From the NCBI GenBank assembly GCA_021904315.1, contig CM038914.1, positions 6,076,001 to 6,140,000 on the forward strand: a stretch of 64,000 nt of DNA. Reading direction: 5' to 3'. Source of the stretch: Sphagnum magellanicum. Lineage: Eukaryota; Streptophyta; Sphagnopsida; Sphagnales; Sphagnaceae. Shown here in pieces: positions 34,526-47,249 of this stretch. Position numbers and translations under genes: made by a program. How positions within the stretch are numbered: the first letter of the stretch is position 1; each line of letters opens with the position of its first letter. The notes beneath the pieces were generated by a model. It did not search any database, was not told the origin of the DNA, and saw only the letters and a list, made by a program, of their open reading frames with translations.

Positions 34526-36630
34526 CTACATATCCACCCCATAGCAAAACTTTTCTTCGTTCCATTGAATGATGGCAATATAGAATGGAAAATTTTCAAA
34601 AAAATAAAAAATTGTTACTTATACATTTGCACAACTAAATCAAGGTGCATAGTCAACTAATTCCTTAACTTACTCTTCATAAAAAATGTGTAAAGAACAT
34701 ACATTCATCCTCCACACTCCCTAGAACAACCATTATTGCCAATTCAATAAGCTTTAGGTATTCAAATAGCCTGTGTTTCAAAACTTGATTAATATGCAAT
34801 TGCTTCCACATTCAAATGGTAAGGTTGCAATCTAAGGGGGGCTGCATGGTAACAATGTAATTAGATTACATAATGACAACAAAGATAGAAGCTTGTTGAT
34901 CAAGTAAATTAGCATCCAATAAAGGACCATCTGAAACTCTAGTTGGCAACACAATCTTGTTTTGGCAATACTATTCTTTCTAAATGGTTAAATGGCCAAG
35001 AAATGTTGTGGTAACATTTAGTTGTAGCCAGTATTGAAGATGCATGTGGCATTCATCACCTCATGTGTAGGGTACCTTCTATCTAGCTCATAAATCAAAC
35101 GTTTGGCAACACCACTACATTGTTCTTTGACACTTTGGCATGTAGATGCCTAATCACCTTTAGCAACCATGGAAACCTTTTTAGTAGATTTGTCAATTTG
35201 TGGAACACATACAACCATTGAATGAATTGAAAAGTGGCATATTCCACTTGTGTTTGTGATTCAATCCACCACATAATAGGTATTGCAACACCAATGTCTT
35301 GCACCAAGTTCAAAAAGTTCTTTAAACAATCATATAAATGCTATAGGTCAGCATCCACACAAATGGTGTATATTTCTACCTAACACAACTTCATAGTTGC
35401 AACATAGTCACAAATGAATGTGTCCTTATATTGAGCAAGTTTGCTCAAACTTTGTATTGTTTCCAACATTGGTAGCACACAAGTTAGTCCCATGACAATT
35501 TCCACTTTGCATAGAAGCTCATAGTATGTTCTAACACTAAAAACTTTGGCAACATTATCATTCATTCTTGTACTCAACAAACACCCAATTAAATGGGACC
35601 AATGTAGAAATCCACCTTGTTTTAATGTTCTTCAAAAAATTTAGACTCCTTGATTGAATCACCTCCACCAACTTAGTGCATTCAAAATTCCTCTTCGGGG
35701 ACTAATTATAATATAAGTACTTGGATGCAAGCAAACTTTCAATCTTCTGAACTAAAATCAAGGAAGAGAAAATTTGGACAGCTAAATTACATCAATGTGC
35801 CATACAATGAATGCCAACAATATAAAGGCTATATTTGGCCATGAGTTGAACTGTAACACCTGTCTTCAGCCCTTGGAAAATTGTTACACCATCAACCCCA
35901 AAGTAAACAACCTTGTTAACAATGTCCATTTTTAATAAACCACCAAAAACTATTAGAAAAACAAACAATCACAACACTGAGGTTATCAAATGTGGTTCCA
36001 TCTGCAACCTTTTCAAGGTTTAAAAGAATTAGCACCCTTTTCCAGTCTTCAACAATGTATGCATGCACAAATATCCAAGACTGGTTGTCCAAAGTTTAGG
36101 GTTTAAATCCAATTTTCTCCACAACTAATTTCATTTGGTTCAAAACCAAATTGTGCAAGGTTGTTGCAATTTCCCACCCACTAGAATTTGTCCAATGCTT
36201 CCTTGGGATATGGGCAAACATCAAGAATTCAAACAACTTCATATGCTCAAAGTTAATCATGGGGTTCCCATGTTTTAGAAAGTGGAACATTGCCACAAAC
36301 TGAACATCTTTCTTCTTTTTTCTGCCCTTCTTCCATTGAACATCAATTGCACAACAAAATGAGGACCTTCAATGGTATGAATCCTTTCATTTTTATGGTG
36401 CTAGTTCTAATTACTTTGATAATAATCTCCCATTGCAACTCCAAGACGAATAATCAAAGATTTCCACCTACTAAAATGTTTTTGCAAACCATCTAATGTA
36501 GGGTTTAAAAGTTTTTCCTTACCTTCCATTTGTGTGCACACCTTGCAAAGTACCATCTACAACTTACCTTCAAGGTTTATGATTGGTTCAACCCAAGGAA
36601 ACTTAGTAGCCCATTCATCCATGAAAACCT
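34526..36630 (-). pseudogene. Broken hAT/DUF4371-type transposase gene
   Basis: Read on the minus strand with frame changes, blocks in the correct family order are visible: WATKFPWVEPII (about 36610), a zinc-finger-like CKVC followed by EGKEKLLNPTLDGLQKH (36550-36490), FEFLMFAHIPRKHWTNSSGW (about 36230), DNQSWIFVHAYIVEDWKRV (36090-36030), VYFGVDGVTIFQGLKTGVTV (35915-35850), GIHCMAH, an in-frame TGA, then CNLAVQ, KTRWIS (about 35605), a long helical region with ELDRRYP, and at the end FEYLKLIELA and LGSVEDE (about 34700), the hAT C-terminal dimerisation signature. Several stops and shifts show it is dead. It is nearly full length (about 2.1 kb), so it was autonomous once. Superfamily is known from domain content; TIRs and target duplication were not found. 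Confidence 0.85.
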
Positions 36631-39600
36631 AACGAATATCACTTTCCTTCTTCCTTTTTTTTCTTTGTGGGTCTATGGTAGGTGCAATAGTAGGAATTTC
36701 ACCACCAATAGCACCAGAATGAAATGCAAGTGTAGTTATGCTAAGAAGAGCCAAAAACAATCATATCCATTTTTTAATTTTGTGTTTTTTTACATCAATT
36801 TTTTATAAATAATTTTAACTTGAAAATAATTTTAACAAAATAATACAAAAAAAATTTTAATTTTAAAAAAAAATTTGTTTGAAAACGTTTTTCAAAAATA
36901 TTCTAAGAATATTCTTCAAAAAATAGTCACTTAAGGAAGTGTCAATGGTTCTTATTAGCCTGTTTGCACCCATGCACCAAAGGTGAGTGCAATGGAGTTA
37001 CTACACCAAAACTTGACATTCATGACTAGGAGAAATATGGCTAGTGACCATTTTTTAGTCATATAATCATATATGCCATGTTTTTGTGCCTAGTAATATT
37101 TTTATAACCATGGATATGATTACATGATTAAAAGTCTTCACGAACACCTATTAAGGGTGTTTTCTATCTCTTTTTAGTTTCACATTTTTCTTCAAATTTA
37201 TAATTCTAGTTTATTGAATTATCAATAGGTTGTTCCAAATCTGAACATTAGAAAAAATAAGAAATATTGTGGTTTCTTGTTTATTCATGAAAAACAACAT
37301 TTTTCAAGCTTGCGTTCTAATAACAAAAAAGGAAAAGTTTCACAAGAAAATCAAAATAAACATGATTCAAAATTCAAAAAACTTTTCAAGAATTATAAAA
37401 AAAATGAAAAAATGAAGATCAACTTTTATCTCCAAATCCTCTTAGTTATACGAACTCATAATGTTGTTTGTAACTTATATAGTCATTAGCCAATACAACT
37501 TCAAAATCGAAATAACAAGTTGCTAATCACAAATTCAAATTCTCCTGTTTTTTTAATCAACCGGTTACTATAACAGATTGGTTACCAATTCTTGTAATAA
37601 ATGAATTAATTTAAAACCTGTTGATGAGAAAATTAAAATATCCTTAAGTCATACTGCCTCATTGGTTACCAGTTGGTTTAATTGGTTACTATATACATAC
37701 AAAAAAATTGGGTTAACAACACCATGTAACTATTTAATAATATATTTGTAACATTAAAAAACTATGAATTAAAAGATAAACGTACATATATAATAAGCAT
37801 ATTATAAGCTTGTAGATGATCAAACACATAATTAGTGCACAAATAAATAATTAATACCTTATAAATTTTATAAATTTTGCTTTAGAGTCATTTATCAAAA
37901 TGTGTAAATTTTGTTAGATTTTGCATTTCATTTTGAAAATTTATCATAATTTTGAATCATACCAAAATATGCTAACTACTTTAGGTTTATATATATATAT
38001 ATATATATATGTCATAAAGTACAACTTTTTTTTGTATGTCATGCACATTACACCCCATTTACATGTGGTAAAGAATTTTTGAAATTTGGAAATTTTGAAA
38101 AATATTTTGAATTAAATTTTTTTTTAAACTCCATATCTTTTAAATTGTGAGTGTTTTTTGAACTTGGGTAGTAGTTTTCTATCATTTAGATTTTTTTATC
38201 ATCAAAATTATGTATTACAATAGTCCTTTACCTTGTCTTTTGTAAAATTAACCACATATGACACAACATCTATTCAAGTTCAAACGTCATTTTTAAAAAC
38301 CAAAACCCAAAATTTAATTTAATGAATTTTTAATTTGAATTCCTCAACTTTCATATTAGTCATTTACCACAACTTCGAATGATTAACATAACTTTTAAAT
38401 GTCAAAAAAAAAAACAGTAAAAAAATACACAATTTTCACCACTATTTGACATGGTTTTTGGTTCATATTTTTGTACTTACACCCTATGCCTACCTACTTA
38501 CCCATTCTTATGTACCTACCTACCTACCTACCAAATGGCCATTTATAAATATATTTCAATTTTTAAACATATAATATATTCCATGGGATTTACAACTAGG
38601 ACAAAAATATGACTAATGGACAAACGACATGTCCATATGAACTACATAGTCATGTAATCATGAATGGTATTTACAATTAGAAACATAATCATGGGTGTAG
38701 TTATATTTGCCATGTTTTGATGTAGTGAGCTATAAATTTGAAAGGTAAATGCACTAGGGGTGAATGTAACAGAGCTAGGACTAGAGCTTGATTCACCTTG
38801 AGTGTGGTGAGCCCATTTGCTTAACACAAACATAACAGGTTCATGACTACCAGCAACAACAAGAGTCCCTGATTGACCAATAAACTCAAGAGGCATTACC
38901 ATAGATCCAAAAACATGGATAGACCTAGAGAAAAACAACTTGTACTTGAAATTAAAAGGGGGTTTGAAAGGACGCATGGTGTTATAGCAAGTAGTGCAAT
39001 GATCACAAACACAACAATTGACATTTGTTTCAAAATCCTAACCTTCCTACAATTGCACACCCTCTATGATATGTGAAGCAACTTGCATTGTATTCAAATC
39101 ATGGAACATACCTTGCCTTTTAAAATCAAGACTTCAATCTTTAGAATTGAAAATATGTGATTAATGTACATATTACATGCCACAAAATGATTGAGTATTT
39201 GGGAGGTAATCACCATTCCATTTATGGAGTAACTATTAGGCTTTACAGCTACGCTTCCTACAACACTAGAAGAATAGCATTAGGGCTTTATGATTTAGGA
39301 TACTAGCACTTGGCTGCTTGTGAGCTTGGGGTATAAATTTCTTGCTTTTGCCCCCCAAAAAAAGGAATGAAGGAATTCACTTCTTGCCTATCAAATGTGC
39401 AACCTAAATCACCTTCAAAAGGTGGATTATGAAGAGGTGGAGCAAGGAAAATACTTCAACCAGAATGGATCCCGCAATGATGACATCCACCAAGGTGTGC
39501 AATCTATCCCTTTGGGTTCAAGGAAATTGCTCAATGCTCTTGATGAGAGGGTTGAAATTGGATGAAATAAGTGGGTGCTTTTGTTCACAAACCACATGAA

Positions 39601-40590
39601 ATTTGGCATCACAAACAATGGATGAAAAAGTGTTCCACTCCTATTCTCGTGTCCATACTCTCACCACCATGGGCATAATGCAAAATGCAGATACCCATGG
39701 GGATGATCAGTTATCAACAAACACATCACAAGCGATGAGTTTTTAAAGATCAAAGAACCTGAGTTTGAATGAAAGGGTAGAGACAACAAAACATGGATGA
39801 AAAATGAACTATGGAGATGACAAGTTGTGTTGTTAGCCATGTTCACACTTGAAAGTCCAGATGCAACTTCAACAATCACTAGACAACTCATCAAAGAGAA
39901 AATTCAAGACAAATTGCAAGGATGTAAAAATTTTGAAATCTTTTGCAATTTTTTAACCTGGAAAATTACCATGGACACAAAGCTAAAACTTCTAAGAGAA
40001 AAGGGTGTTGTTTAAACAAAAACTTGAATGCAACAAATGAGACAAAAAGCTCTTTCAATACACAATTGAGGTTGTGGTAGCAACTGAAATGAAATGAGAT
40101 GAGATGGACACTGCCTAAGCAGTTGGAAAAAAACCAGGGTCCCAATAGTTAAACCTCTATGTGGGGTATCCAAGGGCCTAAACATTAAAAAGATGCCCAA
40201 AAACACATAAAAGAGACAAGTTCATCGATTTAAGACAATGATCAAAGTATAGTGTTCAATAGAAGACAGTATTATTCTATTGTAGAAGTGCAGTACAAAT
40301 TGTAACTTGCATCCAATTTGCATTTTTCTATAATATAAACCCATTAGAAATAAAAAGGAATTTCTCAGAAGATTATACATGATGTAGATTTTTAAATATG
40401 TAAATAACTTCATTAATTCATTCATCAAGTTCTTTGTTCCATTTTTCATTGATCTACATAGTGGCAAAAAGCACTCCTTAAATGGAATAATGAATGTGGT
40501 TATAGCTTGGATACATTCCATGAACTTCACAATATAGAGTTCTGAGAGCACAAGTAAAACACAAACGGAATAGGAACACAATACTATGGA
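36631..40590. other. AT-rich intergenic DNA with microsatellites
   Basis: A (TA)n run lies at about 37988-38010 and a CCTACC block at about 38480-38533. Frames of 60-110 codons between 38640 and 40010 lie on both strands and show no family that I recognise. The 39415-40015 segment has fairly even composition and a Glu/Lys-rich plus-strand reading with scattered stops. It may be a gene or transposon relic, but I cannot identify it. Confidence 0.4.
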
Positions 40591-40594
40591 AATA

Positions 40595-40930
40595 TAATAG
40601 GTTACCATGTAGGTACGTAAGTAGGTAAGGAACTTGGTGGCTGTTAGGTAGGTAGGTAGGTAGAATTTAGGCATAGATAGTTTGGAGAACAGAAGTAAAT
40701 GCTGAGGGAATGGGAATGTAAGACTCTGGGAATGTAATAGGTTACTATGTAGGTAGGCAAGTAGGTAAGGCACATGGTGGCCATTAGGTAGGTAGATACA
40801 TGTGGATGGATAGTACGTTAGCTAACCACCATGTTAGCTATGGGACAGGGAATAGAACAAAAAAGTGCTTCCTGTCCATACACTGTCCATCCTGCATGGT
40901 GTGCTGGTGGGTACTGGTCCACTCAGGCCC
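40595..40930 (+). repeat. Dispersed repeat family C, copy 2, with internal duplication
   Basis: The right part (about 40740-40930) matches 5455-5690 in order and orientation and part of 62700-62860 inverted. Within it, GGTTACYATGTAGGTA at about 40600 is repeated at about 40740, a direct duplication with a period of about 139 bp. An inverted word pair (TTAGCTAA, CCACCATGTTAGC) sits at 40819-40840. Non-coding. Confidence 0.65.
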
Positions 40931-42683
40931 AAAAGAGGAACAATGATAGGGCCCAAATCACAAAAATTCACACACACAACTACATATAGCTAAATGCTGG
41001 GAAGGTACATGCCACTATCCCTGAAGCATTTACCTAAATCAAGCATGTTTGAGGTTTGTGTATACAGAGAGCCCTCTGAGCACACTAACCTCCAACACAG
41101 AAGAAGAAATCTGTGAAAATTGAAAAGCAGACATGTCACAAGAACAATTTGGTCAGAAAGAATTATTGTACCTTCAAGTCTGCACTGCACCACCACTCAT
41201 GATTGTCAGACCTTCAAGTCTGCACTGCACCACCACCACACATGATTATCAGACCTTCAAGTTGGCACTGCACCACCACTCATGCCACAACATATAAACA
41301 GAGAGGACTAAAAAGACAACAACACAAAATACACCTCTAAAAGAAAGAGGAAAAGAGGAATGTGCCAATTACTTATTGCCCCCATGATCCCCCACATCGA
41401 AGGTGTGATAAGATCAGATTGCCACAACTATTTTGCAATTTTGAAAGACTTGCAGAATTGAAATCAATTAAAGGTAAAAAAAGAAAGCCAACCCAGAGTT
41501 CAACATACACATGAAAAAGTGTCAAACATAAAACTAAATGCATACATATGCAAATACATAAGCTCAAAGACTTGTGAACTTATCAACACATTCCCCAAAA
41601 TTAAGGACCCAATGAAATGCAAGAAACGACATTGGCTGGCAGCATCAGGCAGCAATTCCAATGTTTAGCAAACACCAGTGAGTATGGTACCTTCCACAGT
41701 GATACCAGAAGTCACTCAAGACTAAGTTGTGCCACCAGAAATGTTACCTCCACAAACAGGACAGCTATGTGGTAGTCCTTCAACTCACTGACCTGAGGTC
41801 AGGTTAGCAGCCACACCAGATATGGGCAATCACTCAGCCAAAGAAATGCCTACAACACAATGGAATCTGATGCCAACTGTCAGTTTTAAATCAACTCCTT
41901 AAATTGGAAAAAGATTTGAGTTCTACAAGCCTAAACCTATCAGAAAACCTGGATGTTCAATCACAAGCAAGTCCAGCTGCCTGAAATTTTCAACACCAAA
42001 GTCCACAGTAGTCCACAGGAGCCCAAAGTAGCATTCCTAAGATGCTACTGTTAAGAAACATGCTCCTACATGACAACTCACGCTCTTGGAATCAAAGAGC
42101 AAACTACACTTTCACTACACATACAATTTACCAATTGAACGGATAATGTCATTAGACACAGATGTTGCAAGAGAAACTGTGCAATTTCACACCAGATTGG
42201 ACAGTGCCATTGCTTAAACATCAAGACTGTAAGAACATTATTTGTACATCATGCTGAAAGAATGAGCATCACAAATCTTACATACCCCAATTTAGATCTT
42301 GTACCAATAAGCACCATATCACCAATCACAAACCTCTCTGAACAGCCCTATTCTGGAACAACCTAGGTTTGAGTGAAAATCAGTGGCACCCTCCAGTTAG
42401 ACACCACACTCATTTTATCTCACAGGCCCTACATGTACTCGCTTCAATTCTCATTAACCCTTCCCCCTGTGAGGCCAATGAATCCACCCTACTTTGGTAG
42501 ATTGCTAGTCCTCTGTTTAAAATCGATGGACCTAAAAAAACCTACACCTGAAATTTAAAATCCTTGAAACACCTTTAAACCAATCAAAGCAGTATTCCTG
42601 GAGCATGTCTTTTTGATCTCTTCTTCTTCTTAACTCATAAAAAAGATGTGAGTATAAATTGGAAGAAATTGTAATGAAGCTTG
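40931..42683. other. 3' flank of the sphingoid-base kinase gene
   Basis: Composition is richer in CA and TG words than the distal AT-rich DNA and resembles transcribed sequence, so part of it is probably the 3' UTR of the minus-strand kinase gene ending at 42684. No poly(A) site could be fixed and no other gene is supported. Confidence 0.4.
41170..41290. repeat. Three-copy tandem repeat, period 40-43 bp
   Basis: The unit ACCTTCAAGTCTGCACTGCA followed by CCACCAC and a CATGATTRTCAG segment starts near 41170, 41210 and 41253. It lies in the probable 3' flank of the kinase gene and copies are over 85 percent alike by eye. Confidence 0.8.
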
Positions 42684-45600
42684 TTATAAATGGGGCATAT
42701 GTTTTCCAATGAGGTAACATTGATGCGGAAGCACACGTGTCATGATCGGACCATCAAGCGTGAGAAGCTCGCCATCAATCCCACAACCATGATGCCCCCC
42801 TGTAGCTGGCTTCAACCAGACTGCCCGAGCCTGCAAGATCCCCAGTTTTGTCAGTACCCTACTTCACAACCTTCCTCTCCAGTACATAACGAAATGCAAG
42901 ACCCTTGTAATGACAAATACAATTCCCTGTCATATAAATCGTAAGGCAGGCCTCAGGTCTCATAGTAGCCCTCCAGAGCAAATGAGACTCATTTGGGGGC
43001 CTGAAACTCCCTACTTTCTCCTTCAACTAGGTCTGAGGACAAGCTTCCCTCCAGACTTGATTTCAAATTTAACTTCAATACAACCATTGATGAACTAGGT
43101 GGTCATATTTCAGAATTTGAAAGCATGTAAACAAGCCCTTTATGAATTCTTGTGTAGACAGTAACTTAAGAAGTCTCTATATGAGAATCACATGATTTGG
43201 ATTGTTGTGTTTGCCAACAGCAACATAAAAACCCTGACCTCACAGATGTGCACAATGACTGATTAATAAGAAAGAGGAAGCAGGTGTGGCATTACTTTGA
43301 CATACTCCACAAATGGGAGGGAGAGATGACGCCCAAATTGCATAAGCACAACAAACCGCAGAAGCTGAAAGCGGCCGACATCACGGACCAACAAAAGATG
43401 CACATTGCCATCATCATGCTCTGCGCCTGGGGCCAGCGCCTGTGACTCCAAGCATTGCACGGTCTTGCACTGGTGGTTGCACATTATGACCCCAAGAAAC
43501 ATTCCACCCCTGCTCTCCCACTTCTCCTCCTCTGAATGGCCTCTTATCTTCCCCAGATCAATCTCCCCTCCTCCAAATGGTGCATCCAGTGGACCCTCTA
43601 ATGACCCCCACCGTGAACCTAAGGACTCACCCAAGCAACTCCCAGCTGAGTCTTTTCGTGACAGAACACTTAACCCTGATGAAGACCTGCTTCGTGATTT
43701 TGAACGGGTGCGTGCCCGTGAAGACGCAACAGAGCTGATTGTCACTGCATCTTCTGAAGAAGGCACCATCCACCCTGATGGCACCCGTTTTGTTTTGCCA
43801 TCCAGGCCACGTACATAGTCTGAAGGCTCAAAGCTTGCATCCACAATGTCAGTCAAGTTACCATTGCTGAGTCGTGGGGGCACTACTAGCACTGGGCAAG
43901 AATCATTTGAGAGAGAGGAATCCAATTCCATGCAAACAGAATCAACGCCCTTTACTTCAATATTGTTAGCTGCAGATGGGTGCATGTCTGAGAGTGCTGG
44001 GAGGTATTGCACTTCACAGGCATAATGAGACAGACACAGCAGGCGCAGTGTGCCTGCCACAAAATACCGTAAAGGGCCCCATCGCTGCTGATACTTAGCC
44101 GAACATTCCAGCACTGCAGAATAAAACCCAAAGTTCAAAACTCATCACCATATTACTGCCACAAGATTTCTTCTTGGCCAGTCTGCAGCAGACAGACTGT
44201 ATTGTTTCACATTTCCACTAGCAATCTACACCTTTCTCTTGTACCTTCTATAAGGGGTTGAAGGTAGCAAGATAACAACCTTTCACTAGTTGTTTTGATC
44301 TCTGGCCAGGACAACAAAGGTGAAGAGTGGCAGTCACACCCTCTTACTATTTTTTAGTGACACATCCCTTGATCAGCTACCAAAACCCAAGGAATGTGAC
44401 AAATACTGTTATCTTGACAAAGTTTAAGCTATGTCAGATCACATTTGGAGGTCATCTAATCCAGTCAACAGTGAAACAAACCTGTCCTCAGCCTGCTGGG
44501 CACTCTACATTCAGCATTCAGCACCAGAATTTTCCATGGAACTCCCACGCCATTTTGGAGTTCCCTTCCAGTTTTGCTTAGTGATGCCATGGTCATGTCT
44601 CTAAGTGTAGTACAACTGACAAGCAATGGTGATGAATTCAAGACAGTTAGATGCACAGAGAAGAGAAGTAATGTGTTCAGCTTGTGGAGGTCATTTACTC
44701 ACCATCACTCATGAACCCATAATAAGCAACAGTGAGGCCCATATGCATGGCACCAGTTTTGGTCCATTCCACACCAATAACATCTGATGCCACCAGTCCC
44801 CCCTGCAATTTCACCCATGTAGACTCTTGTCATGATTCACAGTTGTGCTGACCCTTATCACTGAACCTCTGAAGCTGTCTAAGTACACCACACTATTTCA
44901 AATCACACATCCACTTCAGGTCTGCTCACAATGAACTCAATACCTTCACTATTGCAATGGCAGCTGAAATTGGGTCACGAATTCCAAGCACGGTCCAAAC
45001 AAGGGAGTTGTCAGAGCCTGCTGGAATGATACCCAGTGGAATCCTGCGTGCTTCTTCTGCATCATCTCGACTTAAGAGCCCATTGAGTACCTGCAATCAC
45101 CACTCCTCTTCAAAGATTCATGGGAGGCAAATGTTTGCAAAACCAACCCAAAGAGGCAACAGAACAAGAATGCATGACAACATGCTCTGCTCCCTGAGAC
45201 ACTGAAGGCACAAACTACCACTTCCCAACAATGAAGTAAAGGATTTTTGAACTGCACAACAGAAGTACAAGGGTCATGCTCAAGTACCTCATTGACAATG
45301 CCATCACCACCAACACAGATAATGCCTGCATACCCATGTCTACTCTTCAGCATTTCAGTGCTTACAACTGTACATTGGCCATATCACCTACCCTTTGCTG
45401 ATATTGGCAATGTATGATTGCAGGTAGTTCACTGAATTGAATTCCAGAAGCAAGTAATCCTTTCAAGTGGTGATAAGAGGTGTTTCATATGGTTCCAAAT
45501 GGCCAATGAAGAAACATAGTAAAACAACTGCAACGTAAATCTGGCTACGATCCATAGCAAAGTCGAATAAAACTTTGAAATTATCTCCACTGACCAGTAC

Positions 45601-47249
45601 CTCACAGCAATATGCAAGAATAACTGTTCACAACCAGCTGCACTTTCACAATATCTTTTAATCATCGTAAGCCTAAAAAATTGGTTCAAAAGCACTCAAA
45701 ACAATACCATCAGGACATTTTGAAAGATCGATAGTGGATGCAAGATTTTGGGCATGCCGTGCATGTGTTGTCTCCACCACCATCAGCTTGAACCCTGCAA
45801 GCTGCATCCTTCCCCTCACAAAAATGTCAGGTCACCACTGTCGTCACAAAGACTTTGCAATTCACACCATTCAAAGAAAGAAGCCACTGGTGCTCCAACA
45901 ACTTGTGAACTGACTTTAAACATCATGAACACAGAAAATTCCACCTGTCTGGTGGCACAACTACACAGTGGCTGATTTAAGAAGCAGATACTAACCATGT
46001 AAGCTCTAAATGACAGCCGCCTACATGGTGGTGAAAAGTGTGGGCAAGGGAAGACTGAACTTGCCTCAAGGATTGGCTGCACTTTGGTGCGAAAGACTTT
46101 CCGAGCACGGCCTCGACCAGAATGTGGATTAAGTACCACAAGCATCCTATGCTGATAGTACTGTTTCATTGGCACATGAGTTACCACTTGTTCTTTAACC
46201 GGGCTCCCTTTTGCTTGTTGCTGTGATAGCTTTTCAGGACATGGCAGCAGGTTGACATAGCAACCTTGCTCCCCAAATGCTGTGGCCCAGCGCACAGCTT
46301 CCTCTGAGCTTGATGCCTTAAAATGCATATCCATGCGGTGTCGACGTGGTTTGCCAAAGGAACTTGGCACCCACCGTGTTTTCACCCGTGCAAAAGAATG
46401 AACTGTGATCTGCTGACTTCCTTCATAGCTTGATATCTATAACACACCTCTTCGAATGCTGACATTAGATAGACTCAAGTGATCTTGTCATGACCATGAA
46501 GATGTTCAATTTCAATCTCAAAAAAGGGAAAGAAAAAATTTACATCTACATCATTTCGGAATGACCTGAAAACTTTGGTTTAAGAATGAATGGTATTTCA
46601 AGGACCCCTGAAAGATTCTACACAGGAGGAAGTTACAATCCTTGGAAACGGAGATCCTGAGAACAACCACCACATATTTACCAAACAGAAGTCTGAATCC
46701 AACTGTGCAGATTGGATTGCAGATACAACAGTGAGAAACTCTGTTTGAAGCATACTATCAGCATACACATGAGATGATCTGTAAAGGACATACCGCAACA
46801 ATGTCATCAAGGTAAAGGCAATGCAAAGCCCACATGAAGGCCTTTGTAGTCAGCTTGGCAGAAACCTCAACAGGAGCTGTAAGCTTTGAAGGCAAGCCTT
46901 TGCTAGGTGAAGTTAGATTGCCAGTCATCACAATCTCACCCAAGAGGTCAGAGCATTCATCCACACTGATATCAATCCTTATATTGCCATCCTTGGTTGT
47001 AGCAGAACCATTCAATTTGCCTTCTGATGCCAACCACTTCATGCTCCTTGATCCAGTTTGCCGAAAGCTCCACCGGGCTCTGATGGGTGCCGGTTCTACA
47101 TGGGTTACAGCACTTGCAGTTTCCTCTCCATTTATTACTGCATCCTGAGTGTGGTGGTTTGCATGATTGTGGTTAGCAGCAGCAGCAGCAGCTCCGAGTG
47201 GGTTGATCTTCTGTGACAAAGCCCCAAGCTTTCCCCATGGTGCCCGCAT
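42684..47249 (-). CDS. LCBK1-like: Sphingoid long-chain-base kinase (DAGK-catalytic domain)
   Basis: Exons on minus: 47249-46794, 46436-46065, 45801-45708, 45325-45288, 45090-44944, 44802-44703, 44113-43296 and 42830-42684. They code for 723 aa; Arabidopsis LCBK1 has about 760. Such kinases use ATP to phosphorylate sphingoid bases such as phytosphingosine. Seen: an N-terminal PH-like region (WALHCLYLDDIVA, TVHSFARVKTRW, EEAVRWATAFGEQGCYVNLLP), then MLVVLNPHSGRGRARKVF, LAGFKLMVVETTHARHAQNL, the nucleotide-binding IICVGGDGIVNEVLNGLL (309-326), PAGSDNSLVWTVLG, GPLRYFVAGTLRLLCL, a Ser/Arg-rich insert, CNHQCKTVQ, and near the C-terminus HHGCGIDGELL. The intron between exons 2 and 3 has a GC donor (GAG then GCAAGT). 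The frame stays open 15 codons above the chosen ATG back to a possible acceptor at 47295-47296, so the true N-terminus may be longer. Confidence 0.92.

Noticed and set aside
43405..43818. 137-codon plus-strand frame antisense to kinase exon 7
   Set aside because: It mirrors the minus-strand coding exon whose family match is clear, and it has no features of its own.
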